Source of the DNA: an uncultured Microbacterium sp.
Lineage (GTDB): Bacteria; Actinomycetota; Actinomycetes; Actinomycetales; Microbacteriaceae
Assembly (NCBI GenBank): GCA_937988695.1
Contig: CALKHM010000170.1
Coordinates: 1-9,359, forward strand
Direction: 5' to 3'
DNA length: 9,359 bases
Shown: in pieces, positions 1-7,010 of the stretch
Layout of the letters: the number at the start of each line of letters is the position of its first letter
How positions within the stretch are numbered: position 1 is the first letter of the stretch
Position numbers and translations under genes: made by a program
The notes under the pieces: model-generated
The model's database searches: none
Told to the model about the DNA's origin: nothing
The model's input: the letters and a program-made list of their open reading frames with translations, nothing else

Positions 1-1116
1 TCGGACAAGGCCGGCGGCACGATCAAGATCGGCGCGGTCATGCCCCTGACCGGTCCGCTCTCGGCCCTCGGCGCCGGCGACAAGGAGGCCGCCGAGCAGG
101 CGGTCGCCGACATCAACAAGGCCGGCGGCATCAACGGCCAGAAGGTGCAGTTGACCGTCGCCGACGACAAGACCGACCCCACCGAGTCGGTCAAGCAGTT
201 CAATCAGATGGCATCGGACAGCAGCTACTCGGCCATGCTGGCAAGCTCCATGACCTCCGCTGCGACCGCGGTCAGCTCCAGCATCCTGCAGTACAAGGTC
301 CCGACGATCGCGCTGAGCCCCGTCGACGCGTACGTGGACGGCAGCAATCCCTACGCGTTCACGTCGCCCGGTGCCGTGAAGATCTATGCGGAGGCACTCG
401 TGGGCTACTGGAAGTCGAAGGACGTGAAGACCGTCGCGGTCGCCTACACCGGCACCGACCTGTACGGACAGAACGGTGAGAAGGCCACGAAGAGCCTCGC
501 GGAGGCCGCGGGCATGAAGATCGTGCTCGACGAGGCATATGACCCGGCCGCGACCGACTTCACACCGCTGATCACCAAGGTCGTGGCCGCCAAGCCCGAC
601 GCCTTCGTGCAGTGGGGCTCGGGACCGGCCCCGGTGATCATCACGAAGCAGATCGCCGGCAAGGGGATCAACTTCTACGTGACCGGCTCGCAGGCGTCGA
701 ACCTGTGGCTGCAGCCCTCCGGCTCGGCAGCCGAGGGCGTCGTCGGCGCGACGACCGCGGCGCTGGATCCCGACAGCATCCCTGACGGCGCCTACAAAGA
801 CGAGGTGATGGCCGTGGCCACTCCCTGGCGCGCGCAGAACGACGGGCAGAACCCGCCCGAGTTCGCCTACGGCGGGGCGACGGCGATCGAGCTGATCAAG
901 GCCGCCATCGAGAAGGCCGGATCGACGGATCGCGCGAAGATCCGCGACGCCATGGAGGGGCTGGACATCCTGACGCCCAACGGCCACTACCACTTCAGCA
1001 AGACCGATCACATGGGTCTGGATGCCAGTGCCATCGGCATCATGGTGGTCAAGGATGGCATCTGGAAGGCCACCGACTACCAGGTGGAGAAGTTCAAGAC
1101 GGACGTCCCGAAGTAG
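1..1116 (+). CDS. Liv/HAAT-type ABC transporter substrate-binding protein, 5' end missing
   Basis: The frame is open from the first base and ends with TAG at 1114-1116, giving 371 residues; the signal peptide and any lipobox lie outside the window. The visible protein starts at the first beta strand of the type 1 periplasmic-binding fold (IKIGAVMPLTGPLSALG), followed by the family pattern of A-DINKAGGINGQ and a DDKTDP strand. It ends with the usual C-terminal hinge section (FAYGGATAIELIKAAIEKAG, then DAMEGLD and a final lysine-rich tail). Such proteins capture branched-chain amino acids, amides, or aromatic and other carboxylates outside the membrane and hand them to LivH/LivM. The ligand cannot be told from sequence; the neighbouring CoA ligase and acyl-CoA dehydrogenase suggest an organic acid (inference). 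The ATPase gene starts 2 nt after its stop, so it is probably the first visible gene of the operon. An internal ATG at position 40 is too far into the fold to be the real start. Confidence 0.93.
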   Translation, partial: SDKAGGTIKIGAVMPLTGPLSALGAGDKEAAEQAVADINKAGGINGQKVQLTVADDKTDPTESVKQFNQMASDSSYSAMLASSMTSAATAVSSSILQYKVPTIALSPVDAYVDGSNPYAFTSPGAVKIYAEALVGYWKSKDVKTVAVAYTGTDLYGQNGEKATKSLAEAAGMKIVLDEAYDPAATDFTPLITKVVAAKPDAFVQWGSGPAPVIITKQIAGKGINFYVTGSQASNLWLQPSGSAAEGVVGATTAALDPDSIPDGAYKDEVMAVATPWRAQNDGQNPPEFAYGGATAIELIKAAIEKAGSTDRAKIRDAMEGLDILTPNGHYHFSKTDHMGLDASAIGIMVVKDGIWKATDYQVEKFKTDVPK

Positions 1117-1118
1117 CC

Positions 1119-1880
1119 ATGCTCGAGGTCGACCGGCTCTCTCGCGCCTTCGGCGGTGTCTACGCGAACAGGGATGTCACCCTGACGGTCGCCGACGGCG
1201 AGCTGCGCGGGGTGATCGGCCCGAACGGGGCGGGCAAGTCGACGCTGTTCAGCATGATCAGCGGCCATCTGCACCCGAACTCGGGCCGCATCACCCTCGA
1301 CGGGCAGTACATCGACCGGCTCCCGCCGCATCGTCGGGCGCAGCGGGGCGTGGCCATCGTGTTCCAGGGGGCGCGGCTGTTCCCGGGCATGTCGGTGCTT
1401 GCCAACGTGGCCGTCGGCGCCACTGCGCGCACCCGGGCCGGCGCGATGAGTGCCATGCTGCGGCTGCCTCGGCACCGGCGCGAAGAACGCGAGATCTTCG
1501 CCGCCGCGCACGAGGCGCTGGCCCGCGTCGGGCTGTCCGAGTGGGCGAACCGCGACGCCGAGCAACTGCCCCTGGGGCAGCAGCGCCGGCTGCAACTGGC
1601 GCGCGCGCTGACCGCACAGCCCCGGCTGTTGCTCCTGGACGAGCCCGCGTCGGGCCTGCGCGCCAGCGAGCGCCGCGATCTGTCGCACCTGATCCGCGAG
1701 CTGCACCGCGACGGCATGACGATCATGCTCATCGAGCACGACGTGTCGATGGTGACCACCCTCGCAGACCGCATCACGGTGCTCGATCTCGGCGAGGTGA
1801 TCGCCGACGGCACACCCGACGAGGTCCGCCGCGATCCGCGGGTCATCGCGGCATACCTCGGAAAGGAGGCTGCGGCATGA
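1119..1880 (+). CDS. livG: LivG-like ABC transporter ATP-binding protein
   Basis: This 253-residue ATPase is one of two that would energise the Liv-type importer on the cytoplasmic side. Visible motifs are Walker A GPNGAGKS (residues 34-41), Q-loop VFQ (Gln83) followed by the LivG-typical ARLFPGMSVLANV, an ABC signature of LivG type LPLGQQRR (150-157) rather than LSGGQ, Walker B LLLLDEP (170-176) and the H-loop histidine in IEHD (His207). The C-terminal GTPDEVRRDPRVIAAYLG matches the LivG ending, and the length is normal for the family. The ATG lies 2 nt after the binding-protein stop. The ribosome binding site is weak, so translation is probably coupled to the gene before. The end overlaps the livF start by 4 nt (ATGA). 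Orthology to LivG is clear at family level; the substrate is not known. Confidence 0.93.
   Translation: MLEVDRLSRAFGGVYANRDVTLTVADGELRGVIGPNGAGKSTLFSMISGHLHPNSGRITLDGQYIDRLPPHRRAQRGVAIVFQGARLFPGMSVLANVAVGATARTRAGAMSAMLRLPRHRREEREIFAAAHEALARVGLSEWANRDAEQLPLGQQRRLQLARALTAQPRLLLLDEPASGLRASERRDLSHLIRELHRDGMTIMLIEHDVSMVTTLADRITVLDLGEVIADGTPDEVRRDPRVIAAYLGKEAAA
1864..1869 (+). promoter_or_regulatory. Ribosome binding site deciding the livF start
   Basis: AGGAGG stands 7 nt before the ATG at 1877. It selects this start over much earlier in-frame starts that would overlap livG, and over the second ATG at 1880. Confidence 0.8.
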
Positions 1881-2554
1881 TGCTCGAGGTCGACGACCTC
1901 GTCGTGCGGTACGGCGCGGCCACCGCCCTCGACGGCGTCTCGCTGACGGTGGACGACGGTGAGCTGGTGGCGCTGGTCGGCCCCAACGGCGCGGGCAAGA
2001 CGTCGCTGGTCAACGCGATCTCCGCACTGGTAGCACCGGTGTCGGGGCGGATCGAGGTCGGCGGCCGGGTGGCACAGGTGCCCGAAGGGCGTCAGATGTT
2101 CGGCGAGCTCAGCGTCGAGGACAACCTGCGCCTGGGCGCGTGGCGGCACCGCCCGAAGGACGTCGGGCCGGTGTACGAGCTGCTGCCCGATCTGCGACGA
2201 CTGCGCCGCCAGCGTGCCGACACGCTCTCCGGCGGTCAACAGCAGATGGTGGCCGTCGGTCGCGCACTGATGGCACAGCCCGACCTGCTGGTCGTCGACG
2301 AGCTCTCGCTGGGACTTGCCCCGATGGTGGCCGCGCAGCTCGTCGAGCACCTCGCCGTGCTCAACCGTACCCGTGGCACCGCCGTGCTGCTCATCGAACA
2401 GGAGATCGGGTTGGCCTTCGAACTGTGCTCGCGGGCCTACGTGCTCGAATCCGGGCAGATCGTCGCGTCCGGGCCGACAGCGCAGCTGCGCGACGCCCCC
2501 GAGCTGCAGGACGCCTACTTCGGCGGGCTCGACGTCACCGGAACGGGGGACTGA
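1877..2554 (+). CDS. livF: LivF-like ABC transporter ATP-binding protein, shortened
   Basis: This is the second ATPase of the importer, 225 residues long. It has Walker A GPNGAGKT (35-42), the LivF-specific VPEGRQMF in place of a glutamine Q-loop (68-75), signature LSGGQQQM (117-124), Walker B LLVVDE (137-142) followed by the LivF hallmark SLGLAP, and IEQ in the H-loop position, where glutamine is normal for LivF. The ATG at 1877 overlaps the livG stop (ATGA) and has a strong ribosome binding site. Two oddities are seen. The stretch between SGRI (57) and VPEGR (68) is about 14 residues shorter than in textbook LivF/BraG proteins, removing the usual DG-DI-GL-P loop. The proline after the catalytic glutamate is leucine (DEL, not DEP). 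All nucleotide-binding motifs are kept, so I expect a working ATPase. Confidence 0.92.
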   Translation: MMLEVDDLVVRYGAATALDGVSLTVDDGELVALVGPNGAGKTSLVNAISALVAPVSGRIEVGGRVAQVPEGRQMFGELSVEDNLRLGAWRHRPKDVGPVYELLPDLRRLRRQRADTLSGGQQQMVAVGRALMAQPDLLVVDELSLGLAPMVAAQLVEHLAVLNRTRGTAVLLIEQEIGLAFELCSRAYVLESGQIVASGPTAQLRDAPELQDAYFGGLDVTGTGD

Positions 2555-2557
2555 GCC

Positions 2558-3412
2558 GTGCAGGACCTGCTCACCTACATCCTGTCGGGTCTGGCCCTGG
2601 CCGGGTCGTTCGCCCTGGTCGGCAGCGGCATCGTCGTCGTGTACCGGGTCACCCACGTGCTGAACTTCGCTCAGGGCATGCTGGCCGTCTTCGGCGCGAT
2701 GATCTCGTCGACGCTGCTGGGCGGGATGCTGCCACACGGCGTCGCGGAGCTGGTGGCGGTGCTGTGCTGCGCAGTGATCGGCGTGATCATCGGCGTCGCG
2801 GCCATCGGCAAGCCCGGGACGCCGCCGATGATCTCGCTGCTGATCACCCTGGGCCTGGGCATGATCGCCACGGCCGTGGTCATCGGGGTCTGGGGCCAGA
2901 CACCGGTCTCCCCGCCGGGCGTGGGCGGCTCGGTGGACATCCTCGGCGTGAGCCTGGAGACGCAGCGCATCGTCGTGTTCCTGGCGGCCCTGGTCACCTT
3001 CGCGCTGCTGAGCGTCTTCTTCGCCCGCACCGACATCGGAAAGGCGCTGACCGCTGCGGCCTCCAACGCGCGTGCGGCGCGGCTGGTGGGCATCAACACC
3101 CGCGCGATGGGCCTCGTGGCCTTTGCGATCTCGGGCGCGCTCGGGGGACTGGCCGGTGTGCTCATCGCGCCGACCACGGCGGTGTCGGTGGCATCCGATC
3201 TGCCCCTGGTGCTCAGCGGTTTCGCCGCTGCGATCTTCGGCGGCCTGCGCAGTCCATGGATGACGTTCCTGGGTGCGGTCATCCTCGGCGTCGTCGGCCA
3301 GCTCGTCGCCGCCTACGGCAACGGCTCGTACCAGACCCCGGTCGCGCTGCTGATGATGCTCGTCATCATGATCGTGCGCGCCCGGAGCATGACCACTGAG
3401 GAGGCGAAATGA
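2558..3412 (+). CDS. livH: LivH-like branched-chain-type ABC transporter permease
   Basis: This 284-residue membrane protein is one half of the translocation channel of the importer. It is strongly hydrophobic with about eight predicted membrane segments. It carries LivH landmarks: YRVTHVLNFAQG (residues 29-40), the cytoplasmic coupling-loop region GKALTAAASNARAARLVGIN (161-180) that would contact the ATPases, AFAISGALGGLAGVL (188-202), and GFAAAIFGGLRSPW (221-234) before the last helices. The start is GTG at 2558, 3 nt after the livF stop, with GGGGGA at 2545-2550 as ribosome binding site. The end overlaps the livM start by 4 nt (ATGA). Family assignment is firm; substrate specificity is not set by this subunit alone. 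Confidence 0.93.
   Translation: MQDLLTYILSGLALAGSFALVGSGIVVVYRVTHVLNFAQGMLAVFGAMISSTLLGGMLPHGVAELVAVLCCAVIGVIIGVAAIGKPGTPPMISLLITLGLGMIATAVVIGVWGQTPVSPPGVGGSVDILGVSLETQRIVVFLAALVTFALLSVFFARTDIGKALTAAASNARAARLVGINTRAMGLVAFAISGALGGLAGVLIAPTTAVSVASDLPLVLSGFAAAIFGGLRSPWMTFLGAVILGVVGQLVAAYGNGSYQTPVALLMMLVIMIVRARSMTTEEAK
3398..3404 (+). promoter_or_regulatory. Ribosome binding site of livM
   Basis: GAGGAGG lies 4 nt before the ATG at 3409, inside the last codons of livH. It supports the overlapping ATGA start. Confidence 0.7.
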
Positions 3413-4461
3413 GCACGAGTGCCATCCGCGTGCGCCCGGTTCTGCGTCCCATCCGCTGGGTCGCCGCCATCGTCGTGTTCGCGATCCTGTGCGTCGTCCC
3501 GCTGCTGCTGTCCGACCTGACGTTCTTCGTGCAGACCGTGCTGGCGGCGGTCGTCGTCACGGGACTGTCGCTGTTCATGGGGTATGCCGGTCAGGTCTCG
3601 CTGGGCCAGGGCGCGTTCGTGGCGGTGGGGGGCTTGGCTGTGGCGGCCCTCACCGTGAACCTCGGTGCGCCGCCGCTCGTGACCCTCGTGCTGGCGCCCG
3701 TGCTCGGCGCGGCCATCGCCGCCCTGATCGGGTGGCCGCTGCTGCGCCTGCACGGGCACTACCTCGCGTTCGGGACCCTGGCCGTGCTGCTGATCATCCA
3801 GACCGTCATGGCGACGGTGCCGTTCCTCGGCGGGGGCGTGGGGATCTTCGGCATCCCCGCGCTGTCGGTCGGACCGGTCGTCTTCAGCGGTCAGCTGCCG
3901 TACGCGTACCTCGCCCTGGCGGCGCTGGCCGGCGCGATGGTCGTCGCGCACAATCTCGTGAACTCGCGTTTCGGCCGCGGCATCCGCGCCATCGCCGGGA
4001 GCGAGAGCGCGGCCGCCTCCAGCGGCGTGCCGGTGCTGCGCAGCAAGATCGTCGTGTTCGCGGTCGCCGGGGCCTTCGCGGGGCTCGCCGGCGGCATCGG
4101 CGCCTTCTTCACGCCGTTCGTCAGCCAGGACACCTACCCGCCGCTGGCCTCGTTCGGCTACGTCATCATGGCCATGATCGGCGGGCTGGGCACGCTCTGG
4201 GGCGGGGTGGTCGGTGCGGTCGTGCTGAGCCTGTGGCTGCAGCTGCTGAGCAGCCTCGCGGCGCTGCCGGGCCTGCCGCCGACGGCGGGGCCCATCCTGC
4301 AGTACGCGGGTTACGGTATCGTCCTCGTCGTGTTCCTCCTGTTGCTGCCGCGCGGCATCGTGCCCTCGGTGACGGATGCCGTCAGCCGGTGGCGCACCCG
4401 TCGCCGACCCCCCGCATCCCGTGTCGCAGACGCCGAGGAGGCCGTCGTCGATGCCCGGTAG
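3409..4461 (+). CDS. livM: LivM-like branched-chain-type ABC transporter permease
   Basis: This 350-residue permease would pair with the LivH-like protein. An N-terminal basic stretch (RVRPVLRPIR) precedes the first membrane helix. LivM landmarks follow: GYAGQVSLGQGAF (residues 58-70), LLRLHGHYLAFGTLA (111-125), the cytoplasmic coupling region SRFGRGIRAIAGSESAAASSG (186-206), VFAVAGAFAGLAGGIGA (216-232) and MIGGLGTLWGGVVGA (256-270). About nine to ten hydrophobic segments are visible. The C-terminus is a cytoplasmic tail, rich in arginine then acidic (from about residue 326). The last 11 nt of the gene overlap the MarR gene, so the two are translationally linked. Nothing seems truncated. Confidence 0.93.
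   Translation: MSTSAIRVRPVLRPIRWVAAIVVFAILCVVPLLLSDLTFFVQTVLAAVVVTGLSLFMGYAGQVSLGQGAFVAVGGLAVAALTVNLGAPPLVTLVLAPVLGAAIAALIGWPLLRLHGHYLAFGTLAVLLIIQTVMATVPFLGGGVGIFGIPALSVGPVVFSGQLPYAYLALAALAGAMVVAHNLVNSRFGRGIRAIAGSESAAASSGVPVLRSKIVVFAVAGAFAGLAGGIGAFFTPFVSQDTYPPLASFGYVIMAMIGGLGTLWGGVVGAVVLSLWLQLLSSLAALPGLPPTAGPILQYAGYGIVLVVFLLLLPRGIVPSVTDAVSRWRTRRRPPASRVADAEEAVVDAR
4435..4441 (+). promoter_or_regulatory. Ribosome binding site deciding the MarR start
   Basis: GAGGAGG lies 9 nt before the ATG at 4451, inside livM. It favours this start over the earlier in-frame ATG at 4376, which would overlap livM by 86 nt. Confidence 0.7.
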
Positions 4462-4924
4462 TGCGCGGTCCGTCGCCAGCGCGACGACCGAGGCGCCACC
4501 CGCGACGATGCTGTACCTCATCAAGCAGGTGGAGCTGGCGGTGCGCTCACGGCTGGATGAGCTGACCGCCGCCCACGGCATCACGACGATCCAGTACACC
4601 GCGCTCACGGCGCTCGAGCGGCATCCGGGGCTCATCGCCGCGCAGCTCGCGCGCATGTCGTTCGTGCGTGCGCAGTCCATGACGCAACTGCTGGACGCCC
4701 TCGAGTCGCGCGGGCTCGTGCGCCGCGTGCCGGACCCCTCGTCGCGGCGTCAGATGCGCATCTCGCTGACGGACGCGGCCGCCGAGCTGCTGGACCGGAT
4801 GCGGGAGCCGGCCGCCGAGATCGAGCGCGAGATGACGTCGGCGCTGTCTCCTGCCGATGTCATCTCGCTCGGCGAGATGCTGCAGTCGTGCCGCGCCGGC
4901 CTGGCCTCTGGCGCGGGGCGCTGA
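4451..4924 (+). CDS. MarR-family transcriptional regulator
   Basis: The 157-residue protein has the MarR layout. A flexible N-terminus (1-18) leads into a dimerisation helix (ATMLYLIKQVELAVRSRLDE, 18-37) and the winged helix. There ITTIQYTALTAL (44-55) is the helix that often carries ligand contacts, LIAAQLARMSFVRAQSMTQLLDALESRG (61-88) is the helix-turn-helix with recognition helix, and VRRVPDPSSRRQMRISLT (90-107) is the wing with the family's D-SSRRQ/R-L-LT pattern. A C-terminal dimerisation helix follows. MarR proteins are dimers that release DNA on binding small phenolic ligands or, next to CoA ligases, often acyl- or aroyl-CoA thioesters. Being last in the transporter operon and facing a CoA-ligase operon, it is the obvious candidate to control both (inference). 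Its start overlaps livM by 11 nt. Confidence 0.9.
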   Translation: MPGSARSVASATTEAPPATMLYLIKQVELAVRSRLDELTAAHGITTIQYTALTALERHPGLIAAQLARMSFVRAQSMTQLLDALESRGLVRRVPDPSSRRQMRISLTDAAAELLDRMREPAAEIEREMTSALSPADVISLGEMLQSCRAGLASGAGR

Positions 4925-4963
4925 GCGGCCGCGCAGGGCCGGGTCGACGGGAACTCAGCCGCC
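4917..4963. terminator. Possible bidirectional hairpin between convergent operons
   Basis: The two operons end 30 bp apart. GGCGCTGAG (4917-4925) pairs with CTCAGCCGCC (4954-4963) with one bulged base, spanning both stop codons. Inside the loop CGGCC (4926-4930) pairs with GGCCG (4937-4941). There is no T-run on either side, so this is not a classic intrinsic terminator. Part of the pairing follows from two facing TGA stops in GC-rich DNA. It is the only terminator candidate here. Confidence 0.3.
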
Positions 4964-6472
4964 GTATTGCTTGCGCAGGTCGGCCTTGCGGATCTTGCCG
5001 CTGGCCGTGCGGGGGAACTCGTCGACGAAGACCACGTCGCGCGGGATCTTGTACTTCGCCAGCCGTCCCTGCAGCCGTGCGATGATGTCGTCGGCGGTGG
5101 CCTGGGCGCCGTCCTCCAGGGTCGCGATCGCGAGGGGCACCTCGCCCCACTTCGCGTCGGGGATGCCGATGAGCGCGACGCCGGAGATCTCCGGGAACTG
5201 CATGATCGCGCCCTCCACCTCGGCGGAGTAGATGTTCTCCCCGCCGGAGATGATCATGTCCTTCAATCGGTCGACGACGTAGATGTAGCCGTCCTCGTCG
5301 AAGTAGCCGAGGTCGCCGGTGTGCAGCCACCCGTCCACGATGGCCTCGGCCGTCGCGTCCGGTCGCTGCCAGTACGTGGAGATCACGTTGGGTCCGCTCA
5401 CCTGGATCTCGCCCACCTCGCCGGCAGGCAGCAGGCGGCCGTCTTCGCCGACGATCCGCACGTCGGTGAAGAAGTGTCGCAGACCCGACGAGCCCATCTT
5501 GGCCTTGCTCATGTGCGGTGGCATCGCCGTCGCGCCCGGGGAGGTCTCGGTCATCCCGTAGCCGCACGAGAAGCTCAGCCCGCGCTCCTCGTAGGCCTCC
5601 AGCATCCGCTTGGGCATCGTGGAGCCGCCGCAGGTGAGGTGCCGCAGGCTGCTGAGGTCGGTCGCGGCCCAGTCGGGATGCTCCTGGATGAGCTGGAACG
5701 TCGTGGGCACGCCGGAGAGCATCGTGACCTGTTCGTCGGCGATCGCGCGCAGCACCTCGCCCGGGTCGAAGCGCTCGTGCAGGATGACGGTGCCGCCCTG
5801 CAGCAGCACGGGCAGCGCGCCCATGCCGAGCGAGGCCACGTGGAACATCGGCGAGATGAGCAGCACGCGCTCGCCGTGGGCGATGCCGTAGTCGACGAGG
5901 GCGTTGACGCTGTTCCAGGTGAGGTTGCCGTGCGTGAGCACTGCGCCCTTCGGGTATCCGGTGGTGCCCGACGTGTACAGGATCATCGCGGGGTCCTCGA
6001 GCGTGACCGGTAGGTCGTGATATTCCGGGGCGGCGCCGGCGATGACGGCGTCGATCTCCTCGACGCCGTCATCGCCGACCTCGCCCACGCTGATGTGCCG
6101 GGTCGTGTTCGACCAGGCACCGGCACGAGCGAGCGCGTGCAGCTCGGCCTGGAAGATGAGCGTGGTCGCACCCGAGTCGTCTACCGCGAACTCGATCTCT
6201 GGTGCTGCCAGGCGGGTGTTCAGCGGGACGAACACCGCGCCCAGCATGGCGGTGGCGAACATCGCCTCGAGGAAGGACGGATGGTTGTTCCCCAGATAGG
6301 CGATGCGATCGCCCGGCTGCACGCCGCGCTCACGCAGTCCCTGGGCGAGCCGCAGGATGCGCTCGTCGAGCTGCTCGTAGCCGATGCGCCGATCGCGGAA
6401 CGCGACGGCGACGTCGTCGTGCACGCGCTGCGCGCGCCTGTTCACCCAGGTGCCGATCCCTTGGTTCTGCAT
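4955..6472 (-). CDS. AMP-forming acyl-CoA ligase (ANL superfamily)
   Basis: This 505-residue enzyme would activate a carboxylic acid to its CoA thioester with ATP, through an acyl-adenylate. All ANL core motifs are present: P-loop YTSGTTGYPKG (166-176), FHVASLG (210-216), substrate/adenine motif CGYGMTE (303-309), GWLHTGD with the ribose-binding aspartate (Asp387), hinge region DRLKDMIISGGENIY (401-415) and the catalytic lysine in PRTASGKIRK (Lys493). It resembles short/medium-chain fatty-acid or aryl-acid ligases; the acyl pocket cannot be assigned by eye. The ATG is preceded by AAGGAG (- strand, 6 nt spacer). It is the last gene of the - strand operon, 64 nt after maoC, with a hairpin in that gap. 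No membrane anchor or signal is seen, so it is cytoplasmic. Confidence 0.93.
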   Translation of the reverse strand: MQNQGIGTWVNRRAQRVHDDVAVAFRDRRIGYEQLDERILRLAQGLRERGVQPGDRIAYLGNNHPSFLEAMFATAMLGAVFVPLNTRLAAPEIEFAVDDSGATTLIFQAELHALARAGAWSNTTRHISVGEVGDDGVEEIDAVIAGAAPEYHDLPVTLEDPAMILYTSGTTGYPKGAVLTHGNLTWNSVNALVDYGIAHGERVLLISPMFHVASLGMGALPVLLQGGTVILHERFDPGEVLRAIADEQVTMLSGVPTTFQLIQEHPDWAATDLSSLRHLTCGGSTMPKRMLEAYEERGLSFSCGYGMTETSPGATAMPPHMSKAKMGSSGLRHFFTDVRIVGEDGRLLPAGEVGEIQVSGPNVISTYWQRPDATAEAIVDGWLHTGDLGYFDEDGYIYVVDRLKDMIISGGENIYSAEVEGAIMQFPEISGVALIGIPDAKWGEVPLAIATLEDGAQATADDIIARLQGRLAKYKIPRDVVFVDEFPRTASGKIRKADLRKQYGG

Positions 6473-6478
6473 GGTGAT

Positions 6479-6484
6479 CTCCTT
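6479..6484 (-). promoter_or_regulatory. Ribosome binding site of the acyl-CoA ligase
   Basis: On the - strand AAGGAG stands 6 nt before the ATG at 6472, confirming that start. Confidence 0.65.
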
Positions 6485-6504
6485 CGTCGTCGAAGAATGA
6501 GTAC

Positions 6505-6530
6505 CCGAGAGGGCGTGCGCGCCCTTTCGG
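6505..6530 (-). repeat. Hairpin (inverted repeat) between maoC-like gene and acyl-CoA ligase
   Basis: CCGAGAGGGCG (6505-6515) and CGCCCTTTCGG (6520-6530) form an 11-bp stem with a 4-nt TGCG loop. In the - strand transcript one of the 11 pairs is an A-C mismatch; in a + strand transcript it would be a G-U wobble. The hairpin begins 7 nt after the maoC stop and ends about 20 nt before the ligase ribosome binding site. No U-run follows, so it is more likely an RNA-stability, processing or attenuation element than a full terminator, or a chance or dispersed repeat. Confidence 0.55.
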
Positions 6531-6536
6531 CCGGTG

Positions 6537-6989
6537 TCAGGCGTAGAAGCGGTACAGGCTGCGCGCGACGACGGCGGGCTTCGCGGCGCCCTCGGCCTGG
6601 ATCGTCTGGTCGACGGTGAACTGGTAGCCGCCCGGGATCTCGGTCACCGCGGCCACGACGGCGTTCATGCGCACGCGCACACCCACCTTCACCGGCGAGA
6701 CGAACCGCACCTTGTCGAGCCCGTAGTTGACCTTGGTGGTCACGCCCTCCAGCTCGAACAGCTCGGTCCACAACCGCGTCGCCAACGACAGCGACAGGAA
6801 GCCGTGCGCGATCGCGCCCCCGAACGGGCCGTCCTTCGCGCGCTCGGGGTCGGTGTGGATCCACTGGTGATCGTCGACGGCGTCGGCGAACACGTCGACC
6901 CGGTCCTGGGTGATCTCCAGCCAGTCGGTCCAGCCCAGGTCGCGTCCGGCGAGGGTCGGCGCGTCGGCGTAGGCGGCGGTGATGGTCAT
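6537..6989 (-). CDS. MaoC-family (R)-specific enoyl-CoA hydratase
   Basis: This 150-residue single hot-dog-fold protein matches the MaoC/hydratase-2 group that adds water to trans-2-enoyl-CoA to give (R)-3-hydroxyacyl-CoA. The hydratase-2 signature is clear: VDDHQWIHTDPERA (38-51), with Asp40 and His45 as the likely catalytic pair, then FGGAIAHGFLSLSL (56-69). The later NYGLDKVRFVSPVKVG (88-103) is the conserved strand pair of the MaoC/NodN-like subgroup that includes mycobacterial Rv0130-type proteins. Length is normal for single-domain members. The ATG has GAGGAG on the - strand with a 5-nt spacer. It lies 21 nt downstream of the acyl-CoA dehydrogenase gene and probably uses its product. 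The exact enoyl-CoA is unknown. Confidence 0.9.
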   Translation of the reverse strand: MTITAAYADAPTLAGRDLGWTDWLEITQDRVDVFADAVDDHQWIHTDPERAKDGPFGGAIAHGFLSLSLATRLWTELFELEGVTTKVNYGLDKVRFVSPVKVGVRVRMNAVVAAVTEIPGGYQFTVDQTIQAEGAAKPAVVARSLYRFYA

Positions 6990-6994
6990 GTCTT

Positions 6995-7000
6995 CTCCTC
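6995..7000 (-). promoter_or_regulatory. Ribosome binding site of the MaoC-like gene
   Basis: On the - strand GAGGAG lies 5 nt before the ATG at 6989, within the 21-nt gap after the acyl-CoA dehydrogenase stop. Confidence 0.7.
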
Positions 7001-7010
7001 GGATGTGTGG

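Noticed and set aside
1022..1876. A long in-frame extension upstream of the livF start
   Set aside because: It overlaps all of livG, encodes arginine- and proline-rich low-complexity sequence typical of wrong-frame GC-rich DNA, and a strong ribosome binding site marks 1877.
1160..2737. A 525-codon open frame on the - strand
   Set aside because: It lies opposite livG, livF and the start of livH, whose motifs are intact; its translation shows no recognisable domain and is a shadow of codon bias.
4376..4450. An earlier in-frame start for the MarR gene
   Set aside because: It would overlap livM by 86 nt, adds a proline-rich stretch without family resemblance, and lacks the good ribosome binding site found before 4451.
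3313..4680. A 455-codon open frame on the - strand
   Set aside because: It is antisense to livH, livM and marR, and its translation is a repetitive run of charged residues (Arg, Asp, Gln, His).
4925..4932. GCGGCCGC, looking like a cloning (NotI) site
   Set aside because: The 8-bp word is expected now and then in such GC-rich DNA, and the flanking genes run into it naturally; no vector sequence is seen.
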